Shown: piece after piece, positions 21,556 to 33,372 of the stretch | Position numbering within the stretch: the stretch's first letter is position 1 | Layout: each line of letters begins with the position of its first letter | Assembly: GCA_022315425.1 (NCBI GenBank) | Contig: JAIUPT010000032.1 | Span: 546,501-610,500 of the forward strand | DNA length: 64,000 bases | Direction: 5' to 3' | Source: Pseudevernia furfuracea | Taxonomy: Eukaryota > Ascomycota > Lecanoromycetes > Lecanorales > Parmeliaceae | Made by a program: the position numbers and the translations under genes | The notes under the pieces: generated by a model | Database searches by the model: none | Seen by the model: the letters and a program-made list of their open reading frames with translations, nothing else | Told to the model about the DNA's origin: nothing

Positions 21556-24306
21556 AGTGTATGACTTGACCTTGTTCCGCCTCATGCCACCAATGCCAAT
21601 TCAACACCCGAGTCTTGTTCCTCCACTCAAAGTTGCCCAGGTCGAGTTCAAGAGTGGCAATATTCCCGGACATTGTCAAAAAATCAGGGTCGGTAGCTAT
21701 ACGCCTAAGGTTTGTTAGCCTGGGTTAGCTAAAAGGCCTTTTTTTGGACAGCGGACACCGCGGCTCTCAAGAATGCAGCACCCTGCTTCAATGCATCAAA
21801 TGCAAGAGCATCAGTACGAGATCGATTGCACGCGCGCCAAAGTCTCCCAACTACCTACGTGGCCTCCTGATGGAGACTACATATGCCGTCGACATTACAG
21901 AGAATCAAGAAGGTAAGTTGCCTGCGCTCAAGGCACAAACCGCATACAGAATCCGCATACATGTGAGGAGGAAGGATTTAGCTGTTTGCGTCGGTCACAG
22001 AAATCTTGGACAAGACCCTCAGCCTGCAAGTCCACTTCTAAACGCTCTTGGAAGCATCGGATCATGCTGTACCGGAATACGAAATTGGAAGAGCTCGGAG
22101 AAGGGTTGTTACTATCACTGCGTTTTCAAACCAATTGCACGAGGATTGCATCTACCCTGGGAAAGGCCTCACATTGTCCAGTGGTCAGTCAACTACACCA
22201 TCAGTGCCCAATGATCCCAAAAAGCAGAGTGCTTCGCAGCCTGTCGAAGCACAGCTTCTGCCGCTTGCTTCACAGCAGAAGTCGCGGGCATTCCTTATCC
22301 AGGACAAAGAACTTTGATCGCATTCGGTGACAATGCTGCTGATGCTAGCTCAGATGCAGCGTTCAGTTACATCCGTCACTAGCGCATCACAAGATAATAT
22401 TGGTTTCGGTATGGAGCAATGCGCAGTCGATCGTACGATCAACGAACCGGAACCGCTTCTTCGGGTTGTTTAGATCTTCACGCTCGCTAGGAATACAACG
22501 TCAGCTTCTACTTAGGGGGGAAATAGACAGGCCATGGCACCGATTAGGTGCACTGCGCCTCAATCAGCTAACGTGTCTTGCAACACGGCCGTGGCACAGA
22601 AGAGTAGTGTTTGCGACGATCGAGCTTCGCCTGATTGGGTGATTTCTGACGGGGAGGTCAAGGTGAAAATGATTTGGACGAAGAATGTGGGGTTTTGTTG
22701 TAGGATTTGAGCGGCTAGGCTGACGCAAAATAACGGAGCGACTAGAGTAGATCGGGCGGAACACGATATAAAAGGGAGGACTACGCTGTAGATAAAGCTT
22801 CGCGATAGGCGGTACAGAGACTTTTCTATATTTGTATACACGGGGAATCACAAATCCACCAAGTGCACGTAGTGCAGGAATAGTAGGTGTTATTATTGTG
22901 CAGAGACTTTTATCTCTCAACGAGGCGCAAGAACTAAGGTAAAGTAGAGTACGATAGAACGTTCATCTCCGCCTGCACCAGGACTCGGCTAATAACCCAA
23001 CCGAGCCAACCACCTCGGTTACCTCGGTTCGAGTTCTTATAACTTTATAAGAGCAATCCAACATCCGTCGACTTTCAAAATGTGTCCAAACTCCAAAGAC
23101 TCCAAGTCCTTCCTGGTTTGCTTCCGTTGAGTCGCGACCTCGACCACATATTCGCGCCTTTGCGGGAATTTAATCATCTCCAACTGGGAAAAGTGCTTTC
23201 TGGCATTCTCTAGGCATCGACTTCTATAAGCAGTTGCTACCCGCTGCAAGAAGCGTATCTGCACTTTCGTCCGACGTCAATATGACTCTAAAACAATGCT
23301 GCTCCGCTCTGTCCGGATGATGGCGTCGCAATGGTATGGTGGATCATCTTGTATGGTCCTCTCCAGCATCAGAGTTTTCAGGAGTGCTTCTCTGCTTCAC
23401 GAGGACATGTGTTTTGTCATTCAGGATTCCAGGACATTTCCCAAATCTTCGAGCAGAAGAAACAGGCAAAAGCTTGTTTGTGGCGTCTTCTGGCAATTAT
23501 CTTGCATCAGAGTTCCCACCCACGGAATTTCACTTTGTAGACCCGCTTGCGCAGATTTGCGTATTATAACTCGAATAATCACATTGACCGTGGAAGGAAA
23601 AATTTCTCATGAGAGCTGTGCGAAGTCATTCACAAGTGCTCGGGCGGCTTCTTGTCACCTGTTCGCACAATGCTGAACCAATCGCTGCGATGGCGCTGAC
23701 GCACGAGCGCGGGCGGGTTTTTGGGTCCGTACCGGCTGAGGTGAAGGCATCTTATCTACCTCGCGACATTAACCGATCAACAATGCGCTTCTCCAAGGCT
23801 GGACCAGCCGTTGTACTAAGGGAGATGTTACCGAAATCTCTCAACACACAATACTACTACCAGCAATGAAATATGGTCAAAATTTTCTAAGATTAAATCC
23901 GGTGCGCACAGTGAATGAGCCTCACCTCGTACCGTATCACTTGTGCAAAATCATAGCAAATTACTTTCGTGCCTCATCTTCATTGTCACAGCATCATCTT
24001 CCAAATACATGCTGTCCCGCACTTCCTTGAGTCTTCCTGGTGATCTTGTGCCAGATGCATGGCCCTGGCAGCCTTCATGCCAAGCTGAAGATCATTTGGG
24101 CAATGCTCACTAGACACAGAAGTACTCGATCCAATACGAAGACAACACCCAACATGGATTTGCGTCCACGAAAGGCTAAGGTATACTCACCAGCTCATTC
24201 CCCACATTTAAGCTAGAGCTGATATAGACGCAACTTCAAGGCCAGCGGCAGTGTACCACCCATCAGCAAGTCCCTCGAGTACGAGTCCCAGAAGGCCGAT
24301 GAAGAG
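21556..24306. other. Long stretch without a recognisable gene
   Basis: About 2.7 kb. Open frames at 21744-22214, 21986-22330 and 23296-23676 overlap in different frames and match nothing I know. The 21.9-22.4 kb part reads like remnants of a Ser/Thr/Pro-rich protein (for example VTITAFSNQL and LTLSSGQSTT in one frame), which could be an eroded gene. Near 24154 an ATG followed by a GTATAC donor could be a small 5' exon of the F-box-like gene, but the splice does not keep frame. Confidence 0.45.
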
Positions 24307-25701
24307 ATGGTGGATGACGTTCAAGATTCTGATCAAGAGATGGAAGACTGCGGTGAGGACAGCGAGGAAGATGAGGGATCACTTTACGCACCAACCGAGG
24401 CCACAAGTGAGCTTAGTGAGGAAGAACCCATCAAACTTGAGGACTTGATGGAGCTGCCACTTGAAGATCCCTGCAAGCTTCTAGTGCTCCTGCCGAGGGA
24501 GCTTCGAGATAAGGTGTGCACACTCAATGCACCTTTTTGTATACGTGCCCATGCTCTGACGATATCCTTACGTATCTAGATTTACGGATATGTCCTGAAA
24601 TTGGATACACCCATGTCACACCACAATCTCAAATTCAAGTGCATGTCTTGTCCCAACCTGACGGATACGGCGAATAAACCCACCGGGCAGTCACAGATTT
24701 ATGAAGCCCGTAGCCTTCTCAGGACATGCCATCAAATCCGTGACGAAGGGAAACAGGTCTTTTACGATGTCAACTCTTGGAGCTTGCACCGGGCAAGGTT
24801 GAGAGAGACTCCACCAGCGGATGCGTCTGCCATGATCCAGGACACGCACAGGCTTTTTGACCGAATACGTCAAATCAAGGCAACGAAGCACTTCAAGCAC
24901 GTCAACATGCAAATTTCCCTGTCTCCCCTAGCATACTGCGACTTCACTGTTCCTGATAGCGTCGCCTTAGATGATCCTATTTCAATCCATCTTTTCGAGC
25001 TGTCACAGCATCCGAGGGTCCTTGCTTTTCATAAGCTCGACGAGAGGGCACAGTGCGAGCTGTTTAGGACGGCATTTATCGGTCTTGCGAAGAACCGTGC
25101 TTCTGTCTTCCCGAAATTGAGATCAATAACATTAGAAGTGAGCTTTCATGCGAAGAAACTGATTCCAGACGGCCAAAAAAACCCGTTGGATCGTTGCGGC
25201 ATCACATTCTACGTCAGGATCAAGCTTGGGCGCAAGGATTGTGCAGCACCTACGTACCGTTACAATGCGTCACTGCCGATTTTGGCACCAGACAGCGTCG
25301 TTTGCGATCCTTACTTATTACAGCGTGCCAAGTACGAAGCGCACAACCAGAGCCTGCCTAACGTATTGAAAGATCGGTGGAGTGCTCCTCACTTGGACCA
25401 CAGAAGAGGTATGCTCAGTCCACTCACACAACTCTTCGGTGTGCAAAGCGTCGAGGTCGAGCGACGTTGGACTGTTCATTACCGCCAAGAACGTATCGAG
25501 GATGGGATTGCGGTCATATGCGTTCAGCCGCTGCGGCAAATGTGGCGATTTTGCACTGTGGGCGATATGCTGCAGAAAGCAGGCCCTGGGTTTGGTGAAT
25601 TTATAGACCCGGCTTTGGAGTATCTCAAGATACCCGACAAGGACGTGGTCGACATCATTGAGAATACGACTGAAGACATCGAATACCACCTCATTCCATA
25701 G
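24307..25701 (+). CDS. F-box-like hypothetical protein
   Basis: Fungal protein of unknown function with the motif LPRELRDKIYGYVL, the 'LPxELRxxIYxxVL' box common in lineage-expanded F-box-like families. Two exons, 24307-24513 and 24580-25701; the intron falls inside the motif and restores it. This gives 442 residues. The first 55 residues are strongly acidic (QDSDQEMEDCGEDSEEDE). After the box come RSLLRTCHQIRDEGKQVFYD, typical of the group, and a longer domain without known motif. The start is uncertain: in-frame codons continue upstream to about 24229 without an ATG, so a 5' exon probably exists. A substrate-receptor role is a guess from the family only. Confidence 0.8.
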
Positions 25702-26289
25702 GCAGGTCATTTCTGTAGGACAAGCCATCGAATGACTTGGCTTGGTGAGGAGGCAGAGGATCGCTGGCGGTAGTGGAGAAGGACGGTACTTTATGAACTG
25801 AAACGGCAGATTGAGATTGGCAGCATCAATCGGGATATCAAACAAAATGGAGTTCACTGCCGATTTTCTCGATATTTCAAGGAAGCACACTACCCTACAG
25901 ATATTTCTTTACTCCCGATTTCTTGAGTCAGATCATATTTGCTTTAGAGGTCACAGAATGAAAATTACAAACTCCAGGTACGCGCGCTCTCCATGCAATT
26001 CCAACTTTGAGATATGATCGTGCGGAGAGATCCCATTGCTCGGATCTAAGAAACGCACCCTGTAATCTCCTGCCCACAACTGCATCGTCACCAATTGAAG
26101 CCATTGACCCCGGGTCCGAGGAATTCTTAAAACACCGTCTCCTTCTATGGCCATACGAAAAGCTCATATAGGTATGGTGGTACATCCTCGCCCTCATTTC
26201 TCTCAAACCCAGCTCAAAACCCCCAAATCTCCACCACGCCAAGGCAACAGAACACCCCACCCAACCTCCAATTATCAATCCAATCAACC
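25702..26289. other. Intergenic
   Basis: About 590 bp between the F-box-like gene and the decayed oxidoreductase. No supported coding region was seen. Confidence 0.45.
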
Positions 26290-27547
26290 ATGGCCGATCA
26301 AACCCTTCCCCCAATCCCACCGCGCGCTCATCTGAACCTCCACTTCATCCCCCTCCCACCCTCCAAACACTCCCAACGCCCGAACCCGGCCCCGGTAGCG
26401 CAGTCGTCCGCATCCTTCGCCGCGAACGTGCTATCCTACATGCGCCAGATGTACGATGGCGAGCGCCAGTCCCCCTTCCCCACCCCTCTCGTCCCCGGCG
26501 GCAGCGCCATCGGCCGCGTCGCGGCCGTAGGGCCGGATGCCACGCTGCTGAAGCCCGGGATGCTGGTCATCGTGGACAGCACCATTCGCGGGCGAGTATG
26601 ATGCGACTGCTGTGTTCCTGAGCGGAATCCACGAAGGGTACTCCGAGGGGAGTAAGACGTTGATGAGAGGGGAGTGGAAGGATGGTACCTATGCAGAATA
26701 GGGCAAGGTGCCATTGGAGACATGTAACTTGCTTGATGAGGGAAAACTGTGTGGCAGAATGGGGTATGAGATCGGGGATCTGGCGTATGTCGCTGCACCG
26801 ATGGTGCCTTGTGGAGGGTTAAGGGACCATTGATTAGAAGGCTGGTGAGACCGTCATCGTGAGCCCTGCGACTGGTGCTTTTGGCGGTGCGGCGGTGTCG
26901 GTGGCGCTGGCCGTGGGAGCGAGGGTTGTTGCGATGGGCAGGAATGTGGAGGCGCTTGAGAGAATCAAGAAGAGGAGTGAGATGATCGAGACCGTGCCGA
27001 CTACGGGTGACGTACTCAAAGACTCGGAGGCCTTGAAGAGCTTCGGGGCGGTGGATGCGTTTTTCGATATCGGTCCGCCAATGGCTGCAAAGTCAACGCA
27101 TATTAAGAGCGGGATTCTGGCATTGAAAGGTAAGTTGACCTCTCTTGTTGGCCACTTGCAAGCTCGAACCAAGCCTTTAGTTGGGAGTTTGCTCCTGGAA
27201 CTCACGGTTCTGTCTTATGTCCCTCCTTTTGACTTCGGGAGAGTTACACTAACTACTGAAAACGTGTAGATAGCGGCAGGGTTAGTTTGATGGGTGGCAT
27301 CAGGGACGATGTGCCGATTTTGCACTCAGCGGTTATGCACCGCAATTTGACGCTGAAAGGCAAGTGGATGTTCGAGCGGGAGGACATTAAAGGCATGATC
27401 AATATGGTTGAGAACGGTGTGCTGAAACTTGGTGAAAGCGCTGGATTGAAACTCGTTGGTAAATTTGGACTGGAGGACTGGGATTAGGCTTTCACTGCTG
27501 CAGAGAAGAATGCTGGGGTTGGAGAATCGGTAGTGATTACGCCTTGA
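26290..27547 (+). pseudogene. Decayed zinc-type alcohol dehydrogenase / quinone oxidoreductase
   Basis: The product would be an NAD(P)H-dependent medium-chain oxidoreductase. Recognisable blocks are LVPGGSAIGRVAAVGPDA (GroES-like part), VFLSGIHEGYSEGSK in another frame, SPATGAFGGAAVSVALAVGARVVAMGRN (Rossmann part) and SLMGGIRDDVPI. An intron at about 27131-27269 is still recognisable. Breaks: a shift of frame near 26595, an in-frame TAG at 26699-26701, an extra base near 26830 and an in-frame TAG at 27485-27487. Past that last stop the natural C-terminus (FTAAEKNAGVGESVVITP) can still be read to TGA 27545-27547. With four lesions this is very likely a pseudogene rather than a sequencing error. 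Confidence 0.85.
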
Positions 27548-27738
27548 CTGGGTCGAGTCAGTGCTCGTTCTATAGCTCAAATTATTAGCAACCATTGTGA
27601 GGCTTGAACTCCAATCTCCAGAAGCGTTCAAATGCCGTAGATGATTCGTAATCATAATTTTGAACAGCTTTATTGTCTCGGTAGAGACAGAGTGCGCAAC
27701 TGCCCAATGTTCTAATCACGAATGTACAGAAATATCGA

Positions 27739-28427
27739 TCACAGGGCCAAATTGTAGGTATAGTCGTCCTCCATATTTTGCGAAACCCAAAGCACCACGG
27801 AGCTGAGGAGCTGTTAGCAGTGCCACCAGACTGAAGCACGTGGTACACATACCTCAGCATGATCAGCCCATTGGCAACGACATTAGCAACACCAAAGTAC
27901 AACGTTGGGAAAGGGTAATCCGGGACGATGTACTTCAGGACCAACACAGCCTGTGCACAACCTTATCAGCATCTGAAATGTATACACTGCTTCCGTACAC
28001 GGCAACTACTTACCACGGAGCCAGCCAACCCACCGGCCATCAAGGCAAATCCCAAGAATAGCACCAATCTTGCCTTCCATGCCACTCCTGTGCCGGAGTA
28101 ACTGTAGCTATCTGCGCTCAAACGCGTCTTTTCTATTGAATTGATGACGAGCATCCCGAGCGCTGAGCAGATGCCCGGTATCCAATCGACGAATTTAATG
28201 TGGACATTTGAACCATTTTTGGACGAGTGGGAGTAAGTAGAAACATCGATAAAGAAGAAGAATCCGAGAGAAAACTAGGAGGGAAAAGTCAGAGGGAGGC
28301 TTGAGCAACATTTGGTGTACAAGGGAAGACTGACCAAAGCGCCGGCCAGGTAGACACCTGCCGTCCGCGTGTTGGGGCTGTTGACCCACTCGGGCTTTGG
28401 GAAGCGGAAAAGCCTGGAGCTTGTCAT
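27739..28427 (-). CDS. VPS68: Vps68/TMEM50 family membrane protein
   Basis: Small four-helix membrane protein of the UPF0220/TMEM50 family. Yeast Vps68 works in vacuolar protein sorting with Vps55, late in the endosomal route. Four exons: 28427-28335, 28274-28014, 27950-27853 and 27802-27739, giving 171 residues, the normal family length. Helices include AGVYLAGALFSLGFFFFID, VDWIPGICSALGMLVINSI, ARLVLFLGFALMAGGLAGS and LYFGVANVVANGLIML. The C-terminus WVSQNMEDDYTYNLAL is typical and appears only after choosing the inner acceptor (CTCAG) of the last intron. The gene is intact and faces the decayed oxidoreductase. Confidence 0.92.
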
Positions 28428-28696
28428 GGCGTGATCCTTTTAGGGTGGTACAGTTGAACTTCGAATATGTGCAATGCGTTATGCGCTTCACGATATATTT
28501 GCTAGTGACGAGTGATGGTCCTGATGGAGTTGCAGCTGGCCGGAGAGGTTGGCGTAAAGTACTCGTAAGGCTGTCGTGACAAGATCCCTGTCAAAAATTA
28601 TTTAGGCGCGCGCTTTGCTCTGCATCTGTGCAATTGTAAATAGTAGTTCACTTTTGTCATATTACCCTTTCTCACGGCAACGAATACTGCCTCTGA

Positions 28697-31600
28697 ATGC
28701 CTGCTAAGCTTGCTAGAGGTGTCATTACGCCGAATCAAAAATATGTCTGCCTATCATGCCGCCTTCAGAGCTCGTCCCTCGCTGGAGGACGAACAAGAAG
28801 ATATCGACGCACGGCGTTTCCAGAGAACCATGGCGGCGATATAAACCAAGAATCTATCCCAAAAGATGCAGAGAACGGTAAAGATACCGTGTCACCATCG
28901 GGGATTGGAGACATAATACGGAGTTTCATGTTCAAGTCAGATGCAAAAGATAATGAAACCAAAGACGACACGAGAATAGAGTCTGTTGGGAATAATAAAG
29001 TACATATTGCAGATTGGCCGTCCTTTAAGCAACCCGCTCGGCCTGCTGGTGGCGACTGTGGCTGATCGGTGTCTAGCAATTTCCTCCTCTCCCCGAGAGT
29101 ATACCATCCACAGAACCCCAGCCAAAAGACGATGCAAATGTTTTGCAGCAGAAGCTTCAGCAAAAATTTGTCGCGCAGCGGCGTAAAGACATGCTTGCAA
29201 TGCAGGTCAGCCAGGCTTCAAAGGCAGTAGAAAAGACAGTAGAAGAAAATAAGCAGAGCCCGAAGAATTCCTATACTGAAGCTGAGAGATCTGAGCCGAG
29301 GCGGAAATCAAACAAGGCGGCACTTGAAAAGCTGGTCATGAAGGCCATGAAGCGATCCAAGAACAAAAAGGCCAAGCCAATAGATGTACCGCTGAATGAA
29401 GTCGCGGAAACCACAACGTCCACGGAACCTCAAATAGCGGAAGAATCGTCGACAAATATCGAAGCATCTGCTGCTGGGAAGAGCCAAGAGACCCTAGCAA
29501 CCGATGGTAAGGAAGCCAATGACAATCATAGCAAAGGCAAGATTCCAACTGCGCAGGGGGCAACTGCGCAGAAAGTAGACGACATAACGGACATCTTAAA
29601 ATCTTCCAAGAAACGAAAAATGCCAAAAACTCCAGTGAAAGCGGTCCTTAAGGCAAGAAAGTCAAGAAAGGCAAGGGAGGTATCAACAAACACCAAAAAA
29701 AAAGCAGCAGAAACAATGATAATCAAGGAAGATCAGAAGAGCGGAGAAAGCCCAGATGCAAATTCCCGCAAGACAGCAGCTATGATCGCGTCCTACAGCA
29801 ACCGGCTTCTAGCACATCTCAAGGCAAATCCTGAAGAGACGTCTAGATCAATATACCACTTAAAGGTAGTTCTTCACATCTCATCCGATTTCATTGAAGA
29901 CTGACCCTATTTGGCAATTGCAGATGTTACAGAAAAGGTTGTTAGCAGGAGATGTACGGAATATCGCCCTTTTGACCGAGCCTATCATTGACGAATCCCT
30001 AGGACCCACCCGTGAGAAGAATAACTGGCAGTGGCCCCGCGGCTCCGTCTGTAGAACCCGCTATGAAAATCGCTTCGATTAAACGCCTTTCCACTCAAAA
30101 AATAGAAAACCCCCTGTCGGACTCTGAGGAGAACATACCGACGATTGAGTCAAAGATGTCTCCCAAAGAGTCTTTCGTTTCTCTACGAACTGCGCTGGAG
30201 CAAACTGGGAGACCCAAGGGCGCAGACCTCGATTCTCGACATATTCTGGCGAGTGAAAACGTTGAAAGGGCTAGAGATCGTCCTAAATCGCGTTCTCAAA
30301 AGGTCAAAAAATCCGAAGCCCTTCCTAAATCGTCCATTGAGGAGGCCACTGCTTCAGATCTTGAGATCATGCGTAAGTTAAACCCCACCACCCAGTATCA
30401 ATGCTAATACTTTTCAGCTGTCGAGGTGGATCAGCCTCCTGTGCCAAGCCTAGCTTATGGACTTGAGCGGGTGCTCTTTAAGTAGGGTTGAGTTGCAGTC
30501 AATTCCATTACTCTGCTGACAATATTCCAGTCCAGGTGTATACCAACTCCAGGACCCGCGGTCCCGAGTATATAATTTTGATCCATACCTTCAAAAGATC
30601 ATGCCCGTAGCCGAATTCGATTTTAATGCACTGAAGGAATACGTCACCTCTTCTAGGGACCAGTCGCTCATTAGAATCGGAAAAGAACATGGGAAACGCT
30701 ACATGGGTTCCACGTCTAGCATGACTGAGGCCTTATCACATTTCCACTTCCTCCTCTCCCAGTGGCGTCCTATTGATCCCTCCATGCTATCCAAAACTTT
30801 CCCCGCATACTTGAAGAGCTTTACAGAACATCAGCGCACTCCTTCAGCCATCTTCCTAAGGTGGAAGGATGGCTCCTATGCCATTGATGCTGACAAACAG
30901 TTTGCAACTGCAAATGTACTGAGTATGCTAGGTAAATCGATGGAGAAGTTGCTTACATTAAGCACCGAGGACTTCGAGCGCTATCGCAAGTCAAATCCAG
31001 GTCAAGTGACTGAAGACGAGCAATCTGCCCCGGAGTCCTACCATTATTCGACTTTGGGTGACTTTTTGATGCGTTCGCAGTTGGACGCCCATGATCCCCG
31101 CCTGCCTGGAACAGGTATGTTTGATTTGAAGACAAGGTCGGTGGTGTCCATCCGGATGGACGTTGCCAATTACGAACATGGGGTCGGTTACGAGATCAAG
31201 AGTCGTCAGGGAGAATGGGAGTCATATGAACGCGAATACCACGATATGATCCGTGCTGCCTTCCTCAAATACTCTTTGCAAGTTAGGATGGGTAGGATGG
31301 ATGGCATCTTCGTTGCGTTCCACAACATCGAGAGGATCTTTGGCTTTCAATATATCAGTCTGCCAGAGATGGATTCTACACTACACGGTCAGTGGGATAC
31401 ATCAATTGGAGATCAAGAGTTCAGGTTGAGCTTGGATCTCATGAACAAAGCCTTGGATCGGGCTACGAAGAAGTACCCTGAAACAGTGAGTAGAAGCCAG
31501 TATATTTTCATCTGGATTGCTCACCTTTCTTAGTCTCTCCGAATCCATTTCGAAACCCGGGAGACACAAACTCCGTTCATGTATATCTTTGCAGAACCAG

Positions 31601-32811
31601 TAACGGAGGAGCAAGTGGCTGAGATACAGTCTCAAAACAACGCAAAAATCCAAGAATTTGAGCGCAACATTCTCGGCTTGACGCGCGGAACCGACGATAC
31701 CCAAGAAGATGATTCAAGATGGGAGAACATACAGGCCGATGTGCAGGAAGCTATGGATAAGGATGAGCTGTCTATTGATGAACCCGGCCAAGATAAGAGA
31801 GCCATCGACGAGCATGCGGAGGGAACCGAATCTGCCCCTAACCGACCGGAGGTGTTTGAACAAGGTCCTTTGTACACTAGGAAGAGTCCAGCCAGCGCGG
31901 ATAATGATGTTACTGCAACATCAGCTTCGAGCGGAGAAGGCGACGACGACGTAGACGACGAAGAGGAGCGCGAAGACGAAGATGAAGAAGAGGACGAAGA
32001 CGAAGAAGAGGACGAAGACGAAGAAGAGGGCAGGGACGGGGACGGGGACGCCGATGAAGAAGGAGAAGTCGAGGAGAGTAGACAGCAGGAAGGGCTTCAA
32101 GAGTTTCTAGAAGACGAAGCGAATATCAAAGCCAACGATGCAGTTGAAGCGGAGTGCGAGGTCGGAGGACGCAGTGTAGAGGAGAACAATATTGCGCCAA
32201 GCGAGAATCATCCAGTCGAGGTCCAAATTGACGCCAATTTCATGATAGACGAGTGCAATGAGGACTATATAACGGACGCCATGTCCAGACAAGAAAGCGC
32301 TGGCGAAGCGACAGAGTCAACGAACAGCAAGGACGATACCAGTATTTCGCCTGACGCAAAGCCTAGCAGCATTCCGGACGAAGAAGGCCAGCAGGAGGAA
32401 CGTCAAACCCAGGCTGACCAACACTTTCTGGACTCCATCGACCAAGAATCTGTCCAAACAGACACTACTGCTGAATCTTCTGCTTCTTCAAGAAACATCC
32501 TCGCCATGACTCTCACCATCCGTAACAAAGTGAACGGCGAATATGTCCTACGTCCTGAAAGGATGACCGCGGCGGACGAGTGGTCCGTCGAATATTCATT
32601 GAGCGAAGTATCAGAACAGCCGAGGGCGAGAGCGCTCTATAAGGCATGTAAAATGCGCAGAACCAAGAAAATGGAGGCGTCGTCGGTGTCGGAGGACGCG
32701 GAAGTCATCAGCGATTACATTCAAAAGTTGAGAGAGCTGAGCGTGAAGGGGAGGACGTGGAGGAAGGAGCAGGATAAAAGGGATAGGAAGCGGCCGGTGC
32801 AGGTGCTGTGA
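28697..32811 (+). CDS. PET127: Mitochondrial RNA-processing protein Pet127
   Basis: Mitochondrial-membrane protein of the PD-(D/E)XK nuclease-like fold, needed in yeast for 5'-end trimming and turnover of mitochondrial RNAs. Seven exons: 28697-28999, 29077-29865, 29924-29953, 30003-30372, 30418-30481, 30531-31485 and 31534-32811, giving 1262 residues. The N-terminus (MPAKLARGVITPNQKY, then RTRRYRRTAF) looks like a mitochondrial presequence. A long Lys/Glu/Ser-rich disordered part follows. The core runs from LAYGLERVLF through YQLQDPRSRVYNFDPYLQ to MYIFAEPV and includes FDLKTRSVV, the likely D-x-K site. A run of Asp/Glu (about 31940-32100) and a basic tail close the protein. Exon 3 is only 30 nt. 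The intron 29866-29923 is nearly identical to one in the ADE5,7 copy downstream. Confidence 0.9.
29866..29923 (+). repeat. PET127 intron, copy A of a repeated intron
   Basis: 58-nt intron (donor GTAGTT, branch CTGAC, acceptor GCAATTGCAG) between codons of PET127. It aligns over its whole length with 33603-33664 (see findings): 51 of 58 aligned bases are equal, with one 4-nt gap at the branch point. Flanking exons are unrelated. Confidence 0.85.
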
Positions 32812-33372
32812 GAAAGGGTGGAGAGGATGATGTAAGTAGTTAGGAGCCTGAAGTGTAATACTGAAAGAGTCTTCCGTCGCATTTGTTCAGATATCTTCTC
32901 TTTTATCATATACAAGAATATACACTTTGTTCATCATCATAGACCACTGACTGAGCTTTTAGCAAAGCTTTGCCACGAAAAGTCTGCTCCTTACCTCCAG
33001 GCAACCCTACCACGAGGCTCAGGCATCGCGTTCAAGCCACTTGTTTTACCGCTGTTGGACTTTCCTGAGCGGTCTGCATCCGTATGTATAAATTCTGTTT
33101 CTGTTGGAATATCTACAGGTGCATGGACTACGGATTTCGCAACCTCCGATTAGTCTTCCGAAAGCGCTGATATGTCCTAGATGTATATTAAGTAGACCAA
33201 GAGGGAGGGAGACTGGTCGACCAGATGATCATCGGCAGTTGAACGACAAAGGCTCAGGCCATGGTTCAAAAAGGCTCGTCTCTTGCTCCAGATTTACCGG
33301 CAGAGGCTTATAATCTCGGACCAAGCCATTGCTGGTTATCACTCGCAACCCTGCGTCTTCTTTACGTGAGCC
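32812..33372. other. Intergenic between PET127 and the ADE5,7 copy
   Basis: About 560 bp. The part after 33150 may hold unrecognisable remains of the N-terminal domain expected in front of the ADE5,7 copy. I see no intact open frame. Confidence 0.4.

Noticed and set aside
22960..23040. Short inverted sequence (CTCGG...CCGAG) resembling an RNA gene
   Set aside because: No complete cloverleaf or known RNA fold; arms are short and could be chance.
31632..31877. Minus-strand Ser-rich frame opposite PET127
   Set aside because: It is a mirror of the acidic coding sequence of PET127, not a gene.
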